Source of the DNA: JALORV01 sp963754065
GTDB lineage: Bacteria > Pseudomonadota > Gammaproteobacteria > Burkholderiales > Burkholderiaceae_F
Direction: 5' to 3'
Length of the DNA stretch: 64,000 nucleotides
NCBI GenBank assembly: GCA_963754065.1
Contig: CAVWFH010000020.1
Coordinates: forward strand, 62,001 to 126,000
Shown: positions 53,423 through 61,369 of the stretch, piece after piece
Layout of the letters: every line of letters starts with the position of its first letter
How positions within the stretch are numbered: position 1 is the stretch's first letter
The notes under the pieces: model-generated
Databases searched by the model: none
Seen by the model: only the letters and a program-made list of their open reading frames with translations
Told to the model about the DNA's origin: nothing
Position numbers and translations under genes: made by a program

Positions 53423-54273
53423 AACTCGCCGGATTCGAGGTCGGGCTCGATCGTCCGATCTTTCTGATCGCCGGACCTTGCGTGATCGAGTCCGAGCAGA
53501 TGGCGATCGATACGGCTGGGGTGCTCAAAGACGTCACGCGCGCGCTCGGCGTGCCGTTCATCTACAAGTCGAGCTTTGACAAGGCCAACCGCAGTTCGGG
53601 ACGGAGTTTTCGCGGCCTGGGCATTGACGCGGGGCTGCGTATCCTGTCGGAGGTGAAGTCGAGGGTCGGCGTGCCGGTGCTGACCGACGTACACGACGAG
53701 GCCGACATCACGCCGGCCGCCGCCGTGGTCGACGTACTGCAGACCCCGGCATTCCTGTGCCGCCAGACCGACTTCATCCGGGCGTGCGCGGTCAGCGGCA
53801 AGCCCGTGAACATCAAGAAGGGCCAGTTCCTTGCGCCGGGCGACATGAAGAACGTGATCGACAAGGCGCGCGATGCCGCGCGCGAGGCCGGCCTGAGCGA
53901 AGACCGCTTCCTGGCGTGTGAGCGCGGCGTGTCCTTTGGCTACAACAATCTCGTATCGGACATGCGCTCGCTGGCCATCATGCGCGAGACCGGCGCGCCG
54001 GTCGTGTTCGACGCGACGCACTCGGTGCAGTTGCCGGGCGGGCAGGGCACGTCCAGCGGCGGCCAGCGCGAGTTCGTGCCGGTGTTGGCGCGCGCGGCGG
54101 TGGCGGTCGGTGTCGCGGGGATCTTCATGGAGACGCATCCCAATCCGGCCGAGGCGAAGAGTGACGGGCCCAATGCGGTGCCGCTCGATCGCATGCGTGA
54201 GCTGCTCGAGACACTGCTCGAGCTCGACCGCATCGCCAAAAAGCGCCGCTTTCTCGAAGCCGACTTTCACTGA
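53419..54273 (+). CDS. kdsA: 3-deoxy-8-phosphooctulonate synthase (KDO-8-P synthase)
   Basis: A 284-residue enzyme with GTG start 53419 overlapping pyrG. Motifs: IAGPCVIES at the start of the barrel, YKSSFDKANRSS, LTDVHD and FDATHSVQLPGGQG. It condenses phosphoenolpyruvate with arabinose-5-phosphate for the KDO of lipopolysaccharide, confirming a Gram-negative host. Its position between pyrG and eno is conserved in proteobacteria; PEP supply by the nearby enolase is a logical pairing. Confidence 0.97.
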   Translation: MKLAGFEVGLDRPIFLIAGPCVIESEQMAIDTAGVLKDVTRALGVPFIYKSSFDKANRSSGRSFRGLGIDAGLRILSEVKSRVGVPVLTDVHDEADITPAAAVVDVLQTPAFLCRQTDFIRACAVSGKPVNIKKGQFLAPGDMKNVIDKARDAAREAGLSEDRFLACERGVSFGYNNLVSDMRSLAIMRETGAPVVFDATHSVQLPGGQGTSSGGQREFVPVLARAAVAVGVAGIFMETHPNPAEAKSDGPNAVPLDRMRELLETLLELDRIAKKRRFLEADFH

Positions 54274-54287
54274 GCAAGGAGATCGAC

Positions 54288-54596
54288 ATGCCGGCTGCCT
54301 ACGTTGTCGTCGAGATGAAGGTCTCCGACCCCGAGCAGTACAAGCAGTACATGGCGGCCGCTCCGGCGACCATCGCCGCCTATGGCGGCGAGTACCTGGT
54401 GCGAGGAGGTCGGCACGAGGCTCTCGAGGGCGACTGGCAACCGGCGCGCGTGGCCATATTGAAGTTCCCCAGCTACGAACAGGCGAAAGCCTGGTATGAC
54501 GAGGGGACCTATCGCAGCGTGCGCGTGAAGCGCGCCGGCGCGACCGAGTACTTCAACATGATCCTCGTCGAAGGCGTGGCCGCACCGGTCGCCTGA
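54288..54596 (+). CDS. DUF1330 domain protein
   Basis: A 102-residue ferredoxin-like alpha/beta protein. The start AAYVVVEMKVSDPEQYKQYMAAAPATIAAYGGEYLVRGG matches the DUF1330 family, structurally close to dimeric barrel monooxygenase-like proteins. Its function is not established. It sits 14 bases after kdsA and 32 bases before eno. This insertion between kdsA and eno is common in betaproteobacteria and is a useful taxonomic hint. Confidence 0.93.
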   Translation: MPAAYVVVEMKVSDPEQYKQYMAAAPATIAAYGGEYLVRGGRHEALEGDWQPARVAILKFPSYEQAKAWYDEGTYRSVRVKRAGATEYFNMILVEGVAAPVA

Positions 54597-54628
54597 ACCT
54601 ACGCAGTTACCTCCCACAAGAACAGACC

Positions 54629-55921
54629 ATGTCTTCCATCGTTGACATCATCGGCCGTGAAATCCTCGATTCGCGCGGCAACCCCACCGTCGAATGCGAC
54701 GTCTTGCTCGAGTCCGGCGTCATGGGACGCGCGGCCGTGCCTAGCGGCGCGTCAACCGGATCGAGGGAGGCGATAGAACTGCGTGACGGCGACAAGAACC
54801 GCTACCTGGGCAAGGGCGTGCTCCATGCGGTCGAGAACATCAACACCGAGATCTCCGAAGCCGTGATGGGCCTCGAGGCCAACGAGCAGGCCTTCCTCGA
54901 TCGCACGCTGATCGAACTCGACGGTACCGAGAACAAGGCGCGGCTGGGAGCGAACGCGATGCTCGCCGTATCGATGGCGGTCGCCAAGGCGGCCGCCGAG
55001 GAGGCCGGGCTGCCGCTGTATCGGTATTTCGGCGGCAGCGGCCCGATGTCGATGCCGGTGCCGATGATGAATGTCATCAACGGCGGGGCACACGCCAACA
55101 ACAGCCTCGACCTGCAGGAGTTCATGATCGTACCGGTCGGCGCGCCGAGCTTCTCCGAGGCGGTGCGTTACGGCGCGGAGGTCTTCCACGCGTTGAAGAA
55201 GCTGATTGACAAGGCCGGCATGAGTACCGCGGTCGGTGACGAAGGCGGGTTCGCGCCCAGTGTCGCCAGTCACGAGGCGGCCATCCAGCTGATCCTGCAG
55301 GCGATCGATGCCGCCGGCTACACAGCCGGCTCGCAGATCGCGATCGCGCTCGACTGCGCGGCCAGCGAGTTCTACAAGGAGGGCGTCTACCGACTCGACG
55401 GCGAGGGACTGGTGCTGTCGGCGGCGGACTGGACCAACATGCTCGCCACCTGGTGCGACAAGTACCCGATCCTCTCGATCGAGGACGGGATGGCGGAGAA
55501 CGACTGGGACGGATGGGCCACGCTCACCGAGCGTCTCGGCACCAAGGTACAGCTGGTGGGCGACGATCTGTTCGTGACGAACACCGCGATCCTGCGCGAA
55601 GGCATCCGCAAGGGCGTGGCCAATTCGATCCTCATCAAGATCAACCAGATCGGTACCTTGACCGAGACTTTCGCTGCGATCGAGATGGCCAAGTGCGCGG
55701 GCTACACCTCCGTCGTCAGCCACCGGTCCGGCGAGACCGAGGACGCGACGATCGCCGACATCGCGGTCGGCACCAACGCGATGCAAATCAAGACAGGCTC
55801 GATGAGCCGCTCGGACCGTATCGCGAAGTACAACCAGCTGCTGCGCATCGAAGAGGACCTCGGCGACATCGCGAGCTATCCCGGACGCGGCGCTTATTAC
55901 AACCTGCACAACCTGCGCTGA
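54629..55921 (+). CDS. eno: Enolase
   Basis: A 430-residue glycolytic enzyme of normal length. Family motifs: REILDSRGNPTVE, SGASTGSREA, NVINGGAHANN, the Mg ligand region LSIEDGMAE, VGDDLFVTN and the C-terminal signature LIKINQIGTLTET, followed by SHRSGETED. It interconverts 2-phosphoglycerate and phosphoenolpyruvate in the cytoplasm and is often a component of the RNA degradosome. ftsB starts three bases after its stop. Confidence 0.99.
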   Translation: MSSIVDIIGREILDSRGNPTVECDVLLESGVMGRAAVPSGASTGSREAIELRDGDKNRYLGKGVLHAVENINTEISEAVMGLEANEQAFLDRTLIELDGTENKARLGANAMLAVSMAVAKAAAEEAGLPLYRYFGGSGPMSMPVPMMNVINGGAHANNSLDLQEFMIVPVGAPSFSEAVRYGAEVFHALKKLIDKAGMSTAVGDEGGFAPSVASHEAAIQLILQAIDAAGYTAGSQIAIALDCAASEFYKEGVYRLDGEGLVLSAADWTNMLATWCDKYPILSIEDGMAENDWDGWATLTERLGTKVQLVGDDLFVTNTAILREGIRKGVANSILIKINQIGTLTETFAAIEMAKCAGYTSVVSHRSGETEDATIADIAVGTNAMQIKTGSMSRSDRIAKYNQLLRIEEDLGDIASYPGRGAYYNLHNLR

Positions 55922-55924
55922 TCG

Positions 55925-56233
55925 ATGCGGATACTTGGCATCGTGCTGGCCGTCCTGCTGGTAGCGATCCAGTATCCGCTGTGGTTTGGCAAGGGCGGCT
56001 GGCTGCGCGCCCGGGACCTGGAGCGCCAGCTCGCCGCGCAGCGCGAAACCAACTCCACGCTTGCCGCGCGCAATACGGCCGCAGCGGCTGAAGTCTCCAG
56101 TCTGCGTGAAGGCAATGAAGCGATCGAGGAGCGCGCCCGCTCGCAGCTGAACATGGTCCGCGATGGAGAAGTGTTCTTCCAGTTTGTCGATCGCGCGCCG
56201 GCCGCTGCGTCGGGCGGCGGACCACCGCGCTGA
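55925..56233 (+). CDS. ftsB: Cell division protein FtsB
   Basis: A 102-residue bitopic protein with a short N-terminus, one membrane helix (about 4-21) and a periplasmic coiled coil (about 28-75, RDLERQLAAQRETNSTLAAR). A conserved acidic segment (EAIEERARSQLNMVRDGEVFFQ) is typical of FtsB. It forms the FtsQ-FtsB-FtsL complex that activates septal wall synthesis. Its place after eno is conserved in beta- and gammaproteobacteria. Confidence 0.93.
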   Translation: MRILGIVLAVLLVAIQYPLWFGKGGWLRARDLERQLAAQRETNSTLAARNTAAAAEVSSLREGNEAIEERARSQLNMVRDGEVFFQFVDRAPAAASGGGPPR

Positions 56234-56263
56234 CCGCCGGGACGCCGGATACGGAGGAACCGG

Positions 56264-57577
56264 GTGAATCTTCATCGATTGCTCAAGCAACGCGAGGAGC
56301 GCGGCGAGCCGCTTCGCGTAGGACTGATCGGCGCCGGCAAGTTCGGATCGATGTACCTTTCCCAGGTGCGCCACACGCCGGGCGTGCGGGTCGTGGCGAT
56401 TGCCGATCTGACGCCGCAGCGTGCGCGTGACGCGCTGACGAACGTCGGCTGGTCCGAATCGTCAATTTCCGCGCTGCGCTACTTCGACGATGCGCGACGC
56501 ATGATCGACGAGCCCGACATCGACATCGTTATCGATGCCACGGGCTCGCCGGCCGCCGGCATTGATCACGTGCTGGCATGCTGCGAGCGGGGCAAGCACA
56601 TCGTCATGGTCAATGTTGAGGCCGATGCTCTGGCCGGGCCGCTGCTGGCGCTGCGCGCCCAGCAGGCTGGCATCGTGTATTCGCTGGCCTACGGCGATCA
56701 GCCGGCTCTGATCTGCGAGATGGTTGACTGGGCGCGCGCCTGTGGCTTCGAGGTCGTCGCCGCCGGCAAGGGCACGAAGTACCTGCCCGAGTACCACGCC
56801 TCGACCCCCGCGACGGTCTGGAAGTACTACGGGCTGAGCGAGGCGGACGCCCTTCGCGGCGGCCTGAACGCACAGATGTTCAACTCGTTCCTGGACGGCA
56901 CGAAGAGCGCCATCGAGATGTGCGCGGTGGCCAATGCCACCGGGTTGCATGCGCCCGAAGGCCTGAGCTTCCCGCCGTGCGGCGTCGATGAACTGCCGAC
57001 CGTGCTTCGGCCGGTGAGCGAAGGCGGAGTGCTGCACCAGCGCGGGCAAGTCGAAGTGATCTCGAGCCTGCGGCGCGACGGCAGCCCGGTATCGCGCGAC
57101 CTGCGCTGGGGCGTGTATGTCGTGTTCTCGGGCGGCAGTGAGTACGTCGAGCGCTGCTTCAAGGAGTACGGCCTCGTGACCGACCCGAGCGGGCAGTATT
57201 CCGCGCTGTACAAGCCGTTCCACCTGATCGGCCTCGAGCTCGGCATCAGCGTGGCAAGCGTCGGCCTGCGCGGCGAGCCGACGGGAGCGCCGATCGGCTT
57301 CAACGCCGATGTGGTCGCAACGGCCAAGCGCGACCTCGCTCCCGGCGAGATGCTCGACGGGGAGGGCGGCGCCACCGTGTACGGCCGTGTGATGCCCGCA
57401 GGCGAGTCGCTCAGGCTGGAAGGGTTGCCGCTCGGCCTCGCCCATCACGTGCGGCTGCATAGGGCCGTGGCCGCCGGCCAGCCGGTGCGCTGGACCGACG
57501 TTGAAATCGACGAGGCGGCACCCGCGGTCCAGTTTCGCCGCACGATGGAGAAAACCGAGTTCGGCGTTACCACTTGA
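56264..57577 (+). CDS. Homoserine-dehydrogenase-like oxidoreductase with C-terminal SAF domain
   Basis: A 437-residue protein with GTG start 56264, 30 bases after ftsB. An N-terminal Rossmann domain (LRVGLIGAGKFGSMYL, about 18-33) is followed by a catalytic domain with NVEADALAGP, GDQPALICEM and AAGKGTKYLPEYHASTP. Residues about 345-420 form a SAF-type domain (AKRDLAPGEMLDGEGG). This is the predicted homoserine dehydrogenase family with SAF domain (COG4091 type). These enzymes are NAD(P)-dependent, and their true substrates, probably branched or sugar-derived hydroxy acids, are mostly unproven. The Rossmann glycines are intact. No sugar-acid genes are adjacent. Confidence 0.86.
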   Translation: MNLHRLLKQREERGEPLRVGLIGAGKFGSMYLSQVRHTPGVRVVAIADLTPQRARDALTNVGWSESSISALRYFDDARRMIDEPDIDIVIDATGSPAAGIDHVLACCERGKHIVMVNVEADALAGPLLALRAQQAGIVYSLAYGDQPALICEMVDWARACGFEVVAAGKGTKYLPEYHASTPATVWKYYGLSEADALRGGLNAQMFNSFLDGTKSAIEMCAVANATGLHAPEGLSFPPCGVDELPTVLRPVSEGGVLHQRGQVEVISSLRRDGSPVSRDLRWGVYVVFSGGSEYVERCFKEYGLVTDPSGQYSALYKPFHLIGLELGISVASVGLRGEPTGAPIGFNADVVATAKRDLAPGEMLDGEGGATVYGRVMPAGESLRLEGLPLGLAHHVRLHRAVAAGQPVRWTDVEIDEAAPAVQFRRTMEKTEFGVTT

Positions 57578-57615
57578 ATCGGAGTCAACCCGACTTGTCC
57601 GGCAGTCGCGATGAG

Positions 57616-58524
57616 TCAATGCTGCTGGGACTTGTCGGCTTCGCTGGTCTGTCCGCTGGCAAACAGCTGCGCCACATCGACGACATCGAAGGAGTATTGC
57701 CGGTTACAGAAGTCGCACGTGACCGTCACCGTGTCGAGTTCCTCGATGATGGAATCGACTTCCTCGCGCCCGAGGGAGTTCAGCATGCGGCCGATCCGTT
57801 CGCGCGAACACGTGCAGGCAAAGCGCGGTGCCAGCGTGGCCTGGTGGTCGAGCTGTTCCTGACCATAGAGCCGTCGCGCCACGTTCTCCGGAGTGAGGCG
57901 CAGCAGTTCCTCGCTGCGCAAGGTGGCGCCGAGTGTCGTTGCGCGGTCCCATGCGTCTTCGTCGATGACCGTTTCGGATCCGCCATGATCGGGCAGGCGC
58001 TGGAGCAGCAGACCAGCGCTGGCCTCGTCGTCCGCCGCCAGCACCAGCTTGGTGTCCAGCTGTTCAGACTGTCGCATGTAGGCCTCGATCACGTCGGCCA
58101 TCGATTCGCCGTCGAGCGGGACGACGCCCTGGTACGGGCGTTGTCCCGGAAGAGGATCGCGTGGATCGAGCGTGATCGCGAAGCGCCCGCGGCCGCTGCG
58201 GTTGATCAGCTCGCGCATCGTCGCCTCCTCGTCGACGGACTCGTCGCCGAGCTTGGCGGTCGCCCGCAGGGCCAGATCGGGCTGGCACTCCACGACGAGC
58301 AGCTTCACCGGGCCGTCCCCGTGGATCTGCATCACGAGTGCGCCGTTGAACTTGATGTTGCTCGCCAGCAGTGCAGCGGCAGCGACCATCTCGCCGAGCA
58401 GGCGCTTGACCGGGGCGGGATAGTCGTGGTGCGCCGTCATCTCGCGCCATGCGTCTGCAACGCGGACGAGTTCGCCGCGCACGGGTGCTCCGCGAAACAG
58501 GAACTTCAGGAGGCGATCGGACAT
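57616..58524 (-). CDS. hslO: Redox-regulated chaperone Hsp33
   Basis: A 302-residue cytosolic protein of normal length. The N-terminal substrate-binding domain covers about 1-180. The C-terminal redox switch has the four zinc cysteines in the CxC...CxxC pattern: CTC in FACTCSRERI (near 236-238) and CDFC in VTCDFCNRQY (near 269-272). Oxidation releases zinc, unfolds the linker and activates holdase activity under oxidative stress. It is convergent with the SAF protein gene and lies 15 bases downstream of the gamma carbonic anhydrase gene on the same strand. Confidence 0.97.
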   Translation of the reverse strand: MSDRLLKFLFRGAPVRGELVRVADAWREMTAHHDYPAPVKRLLGEMVAAAALLASNIKFNGALVMQIHGDGPVKLLVVECQPDLALRATAKLGDESVDEEATMRELINRSGRGRFAITLDPRDPLPGQRPYQGVVPLDGESMADVIEAYMRQSEQLDTKLVLAADDEASAGLLLQRLPDHGGSETVIDEDAWDRATTLGATLRSEELLRLTPENVARRLYGQEQLDHQATLAPRFACTCSRERIGRMLNSLGREEVDSIIEELDTVTVTCDFCNRQYSFDVVDVAQLFASGQTSEADKSQQH

Positions 58525-58539
58525 GGACTCCCGGTCCAG

Positions 58540-59064
58540 TCAGCCGACGCGCTTGAGCGCGTCCTTGTAATACTGGCCGCGATGCACGTAGTTCGCCGTA
58601 TTGGAGTGCATGTTCGCGATGGCTGCTTCATCGAGCGTGCGCACCACCTTGCCCGGCGAACCCAGGACGAGGGAGTTGTCCGGAATCTCGCGGCCCTCGG
58701 TGACGAGCGCGCCGGCACCGATCAGGCAGTTGCGGCCGATCCTCGCGCCGTTGAGGATGATCGCCTGGATGCCGATCAGGCATCCTTCGCCGATCGTTGC
58801 GCCGTGCACCACGGCCTGGTGGCCGATCGTGACGTTGGCAGCGACGGTCAGCGGATACCCGGGGTCCGTGTGCAGCACGCAGCACTCCTGCACGTTGCTG
58901 CCCTCGCCGATGATGATGGGCTCGTTGTCCCCGCGTATCGTCGCGTACGGCCAGATGTTGACGCGCGCGTGCAGGATGACGTGGCCGATGAGGGTGGCAG
59001 TCTCATAAACGAACGCCGTGGGGTCGATGACGGGTACGCGGTCACCGAGCTGGTAGATGCTCAT
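58540..59064 (-). CDS. Gamma-type carbonic anhydrase family protein
   Basis: A 174-residue left-handed beta-helix protein with hexapeptide repeats (IGEGCLIGIQAIILNGARIG). The three zinc histidines are in CCVLHTD and IGHQAVVHG, the classical gamma-CA arrangement. The family (YrdA/PaaY/CaiE-like) includes carbonic anhydrases and thioesterases; the exact activity cannot be read here. ATG 59064 faces the DUF455 gene across a 113-base divergent gap. It probably shares a transcript with hslO. Confidence 0.92.
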   Translation of the reverse strand: MSIYQLGDRVPVIDPTAFVYETATLIGHVILHARVNIWPYATIRGDNEPIIIGEGSNVQECCVLHTDPGYPLTVAANVTIGHQAVVHGATIGEGCLIGIQAIILNGARIGRNCLIGAGALVTEGREIPDNSLVLGSPGKVVRTLDEAAIANMHSNTANYVHRGQYYKDALKRVG

Positions 59065-59177
59065 GGCGGGTGCTCGATCAACGTTGTGGTTGCAAGGTGG
59101 GAAGTGCGAAGCAGACGGTGCTCCAGTTTACGGGGACTCGGACGGCGGCCGCCGTCGGGTCGATCGAGGCGATCCGC

Positions 59178-59993
59178 ATGAGTGAACTGCGGACTCTGGC
59201 GCTGCAGGCACTCGTGTTGGATGAGGCGGATGCACGTTGCCGGGCGGTGGACGCCTTGTCCGCAACATTGCCCCTCGAGCCCGATCGGTCGCTTGCGCCG
59301 GACCGACCGGTGCCAGGCCGACCGATCCGGCCGCGCCTGGTGCCGATCCAGCATGTCCCTGCACGCAATCCGCGGACGTCAGAAGGGCACGCGGCTTTGC
59401 TCCACTCGATCGCGCACATCGAGTTCAACGCGATCGGTCTCGCGCTCGATGCGATCTGGCGTTTCGCCGCACTGCCGCCGGCTTACTACCTCGACTGGCT
59501 GCGCGTTGCCCACGAGGAAACGCGACACTTTCGACTGCTCAGTGCCCATCTCGCAAGTCTTGGCGTTGCCTATGGTGACTTCGATGCGCACGATGGGCTT
59601 TGGGATATGGCGGCGCGCACAGCCGGCGATGTGCTCGACCGCATGGCGCTCGTGCCCCGCCGGCTCGAAGCCCGCGGACTGGATGTTTCCCCCGGGATCC
59701 GTTCCAAGCTGGTCGCGGCCGGTGATGCGGAAGCCGCCGCGATTCTCGACATCATTTTGCGGGACGAGATCGGCCACGTTGCCATCGGCAATCGGTGGTT
59801 CAACTGGCTCTGCAGCGTCCGCAGGCTGGATCCGGTCGCCACGGATGCTCGCATTGCGGCGCGTCATCGCGTGCCGCGACCCCGCGGGCCGTTCAACCTT
59901 GCCGCACGGCGCGCTGCGGGTTTTTCCGCAGTGGAAATCGACTTGCTCGATCGGCCGGAGGCGGCTGCCCGGGCGATACCCTCTCCGGACTAG
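59178..59993 (+). CDS. DUF455 ferritin-like protein
   Basis: A 271-residue protein from ATG 59178. The DUF455 core is a four-helix, ferritin-like fold with likely di-iron ligands: HIEFNAIGLALDAIWRF, AHEETRHFRLL and LRDEIGHVAIG. The C-terminal region (PRPRGPFNLAARRAAGFS) is also typical. The family is widespread in proteobacteria and has no proven function, although relatives are di-iron oxygenases such as MiaE. It may be co-transcribed with the following small gene (80-base gap holding a hairpin). Confidence 0.9.
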   Translation: MSELRTLALQALVLDEADARCRAVDALSATLPLEPDRSLAPDRPVPGRPIRPRLVPIQHVPARNPRTSEGHAALLHSIAHIEFNAIGLALDAIWRFAALPPAYYLDWLRVAHEETRHFRLLSAHLASLGVAYGDFDAHDGLWDMAARTAGDVLDRMALVPRRLEARGLDVSPGIRSKLVAAGDAEAAAILDIILRDEIGHVAIGNRWFNWLCSVRRLDPVATDARIAARHRVPRPRGPFNLAARRAAGFSAVEIDLLDRPEAAARAIPSPD

Positions 59994-60016
59994 CCTCCAG
60001 CCGCGATCGCACCCAC

Positions 60017-60033
60017 GTGGGATCGAATCCCAC
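60017..60033 (+). repeat. Hairpin-forming inverted repeat after the DUF455 gene
   Basis: GTGGGAT-CGA-ATCCCAC is a perfect seven-base inverted repeat. It is preceded directly by CCCAC (60012-60016), so the GTGGG can pair either way. It resembles the T-arm of a tRNA by chance, but no tRNA body surrounds it. It could be a terminator or attenuator stem 24 bases after the stop. Confidence 0.45.
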
Positions 60034-60073
60034 GGTCGGCGCCGATACAGTCCTTAGCCATCCCGGAGGACGC

Positions 60074-60439
60074 ATGAATCTGGCTTCGATACTGAATACC
60101 CCGCTGAGCGAGTTGCTGGGCCGCAGGAAACCCGCGCCCCCGCCCCGGCTTTCCGCCGCGCCGAAGCCGCGCATGGGAGCGACGCTGTGCTGTGCCGGCT
60201 TGCGCATGACGGTTCAGGCGGGGCTGACGGACGAGATGTGGCAGTGGCTGGCCGCGCTGGGCTGGCGCGAATTGCGCACTGGCGAAAACCGCCTGCACTA
60301 TCGTGCGCTGTCGACCTCGCTCGTCAACCGGCTTTACGATGTTGCACCCGACGACCGGCAGAAGATTCTCCTGCTGGCGATCCGGGAGGCGACGCGCCCC
60401 CAGCGCGAAGCGTCGGCAGAGCGCAGCCCGACGAACTAG
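60074..60439 (+). CDS. Small uncharacterised protein, first of a tandem paralogous pair
   Basis: A 121-residue protein from ATG 60074, with GGAGGA four bases before it. After a Pro-rich N-terminus (about 1-35), residues about 45-110 contain the block RMTVQAGLTDEMWQWLAALGWRE and a Tyr-Arg-containing helical end (LVNRLYD, ILLLAIREATRP). The same block recurs in the next gene, with RMTVQAGLTD identical. I do not recognise a characterised family. No signal peptide or membrane helix is visible, so it is probably cytoplasmic. Confidence 0.75.
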   Translation: MNLASILNTPLSELLGRRKPAPPPRLSAAPKPRMGATLCCAGLRMTVQAGLTDEMWQWLAALGWRELRTGENRLHYRALSTSLVNRLYDVAPDDRQKILLLAIREATRPQREASAERSPTN

Positions 60440-60504
60440 CCCTTTCGGGGGATACGTTCGGAGACATGCGCCGATAAAGTTCGTGCTCGGAGGATTGCAC
60501 CGAA

Positions 60505-60876
60505 GTGGATCTGGTCGGACCCGTACGTGACCGTGTTCGGACGCTGCTGAAAATCCGCGTGTCCCGCGGGCTGCCGTCGGTCGGTATCAAGCCGGCCCTC
60601 GGTGCACGCCTTTTCCGTGAGGACGTGCGCATGACCGTGCAGGCAGGACTGACCGATGCCATGTGGCGCTGGCTCGTAAAGGAAGGCTGGCGCGAAATCA
60701 CGTTCCGCCCCGACCGCCGCCGCTACCGCGATATTCCCGCCGCCTATGTAACCCGACTGATCGACTCGACCGTCGAAGAACGCGACCGCGTGCTCGCGGC
60801 GGCGATAGCCAATGCCACGGTCCGGCCGCTGCCGGCGCGCCGCGGCGCCTGGACCAACACCCGCGGCCGACCCTAG
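60505..60876 (+). CDS. Small uncharacterised protein, second of a tandem paralogous pair
   Basis: A 123-residue basic protein with GTG start 60505. It shares with the preceding gene RMTVQAGLTDAMWRWLVKEGWRE, then a Tyr-Arg pair, VTRLIDSTVEERDRVL and AAAIANATVRP. Identity is about 50 percent by eye over residues 25-105. Conservation through the core with different ends and codons points to an old duplication and to real selection on the protein. Its function is unknown. A MaoC-like gene begins eight bases after its stop. Confidence 0.75.
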   Translation: MDLVGPVRDRVRTLLKIRVSRGLPSVGIKPALGARLFREDVRMTVQAGLTDAMWRWLVKEGWREITFRPDRRRYRDIPAAYVTRLIDSTVEERDRVLAAAIANATVRPLPARRGAWTNTRGRP

Positions 60877-60883
60877 TTTGCCG

Positions 60884-61339
60884 ATGGCGGGCCTGCGGAC
60901 GTCCCCGATCGCCGGCCGCTGCTACCGCGAGTTTCACGTCGGCGACACGTTCGGATCGACGGTCGACATCACCCCCGCCCACCTCGACCGCGGCGCGCAG
61001 CTGATCGGAGACTTCAACCCGCTGCACGTCGACGACGAGTTCGCGCAATCATCGCGCTTCGGCGGTCGCATCCTGCATGGTGTGCTGACGTCAGCGCTGA
61101 TGAGCGCGCCGTTCGGAAATCTGGTCGCGGGCACAGCACTCGGATACCTTGAACACAACGCGCGCTTCCTCGCAGCGGTACGCCCCGGAGACACGCTGAC
61201 CATTGAATGGAGCGTCGTCGAGCTGGTGCCAAAGCCGCATCGTGGCGGGGGCATCGTCGTGGCCGAGTGCGAGGCGCGCAATCAGAAAGGCGAAGTGGTC
61301 GCGACCGCCCGCGGCAAGATGCTCGTCTCCGACCGTTAG
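60884..61339 (+). CDS. MaoC-like acyl dehydratase (hydratase) family protein
   Basis: A 151-residue hot-dog fold protein from ATG 60884. The hydratase 2 motif is present as DFNPLHVDDEFAQSSRFGGRILHGVL (about 46-71), with catalytic Asp, His and the neighbouring residues. Such proteins hydrate enoyl-CoA or act as (R)-specific hydratases in fatty acid or polyhydroxyalkanoate metabolism. The convergent acyl-CoA synthetase gene nearby suggests acyl-CoA metabolism, but the two are on opposite strands. The length is typical of stand-alone MaoC proteins. Confidence 0.9.
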   Translation: MAGLRTSPIAGRCYREFHVGDTFGSTVDITPAHLDRGAQLIGDFNPLHVDDEFAQSSRFGGRILHGVLTSALMSAPFGNLVAGTALGYLEHNARFLAAVRPGDTLTIEWSVVELVPKPHRGGGIVVAECEARNQKGEVVATARGKMLVSDR

Positions 61340-61369
61340 GTTCACCTCTCAGCCGACGCATTGCGCCGA

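Noticed and set aside
60012..60050. T-arm-like sequence suggesting a tRNA
   Set aside because: The five-pair stem and seven-base loop look right, but the loop starts ATC instead of TTC and no acceptor, D or anticodon arms can be drawn; the upstream bases are coding.
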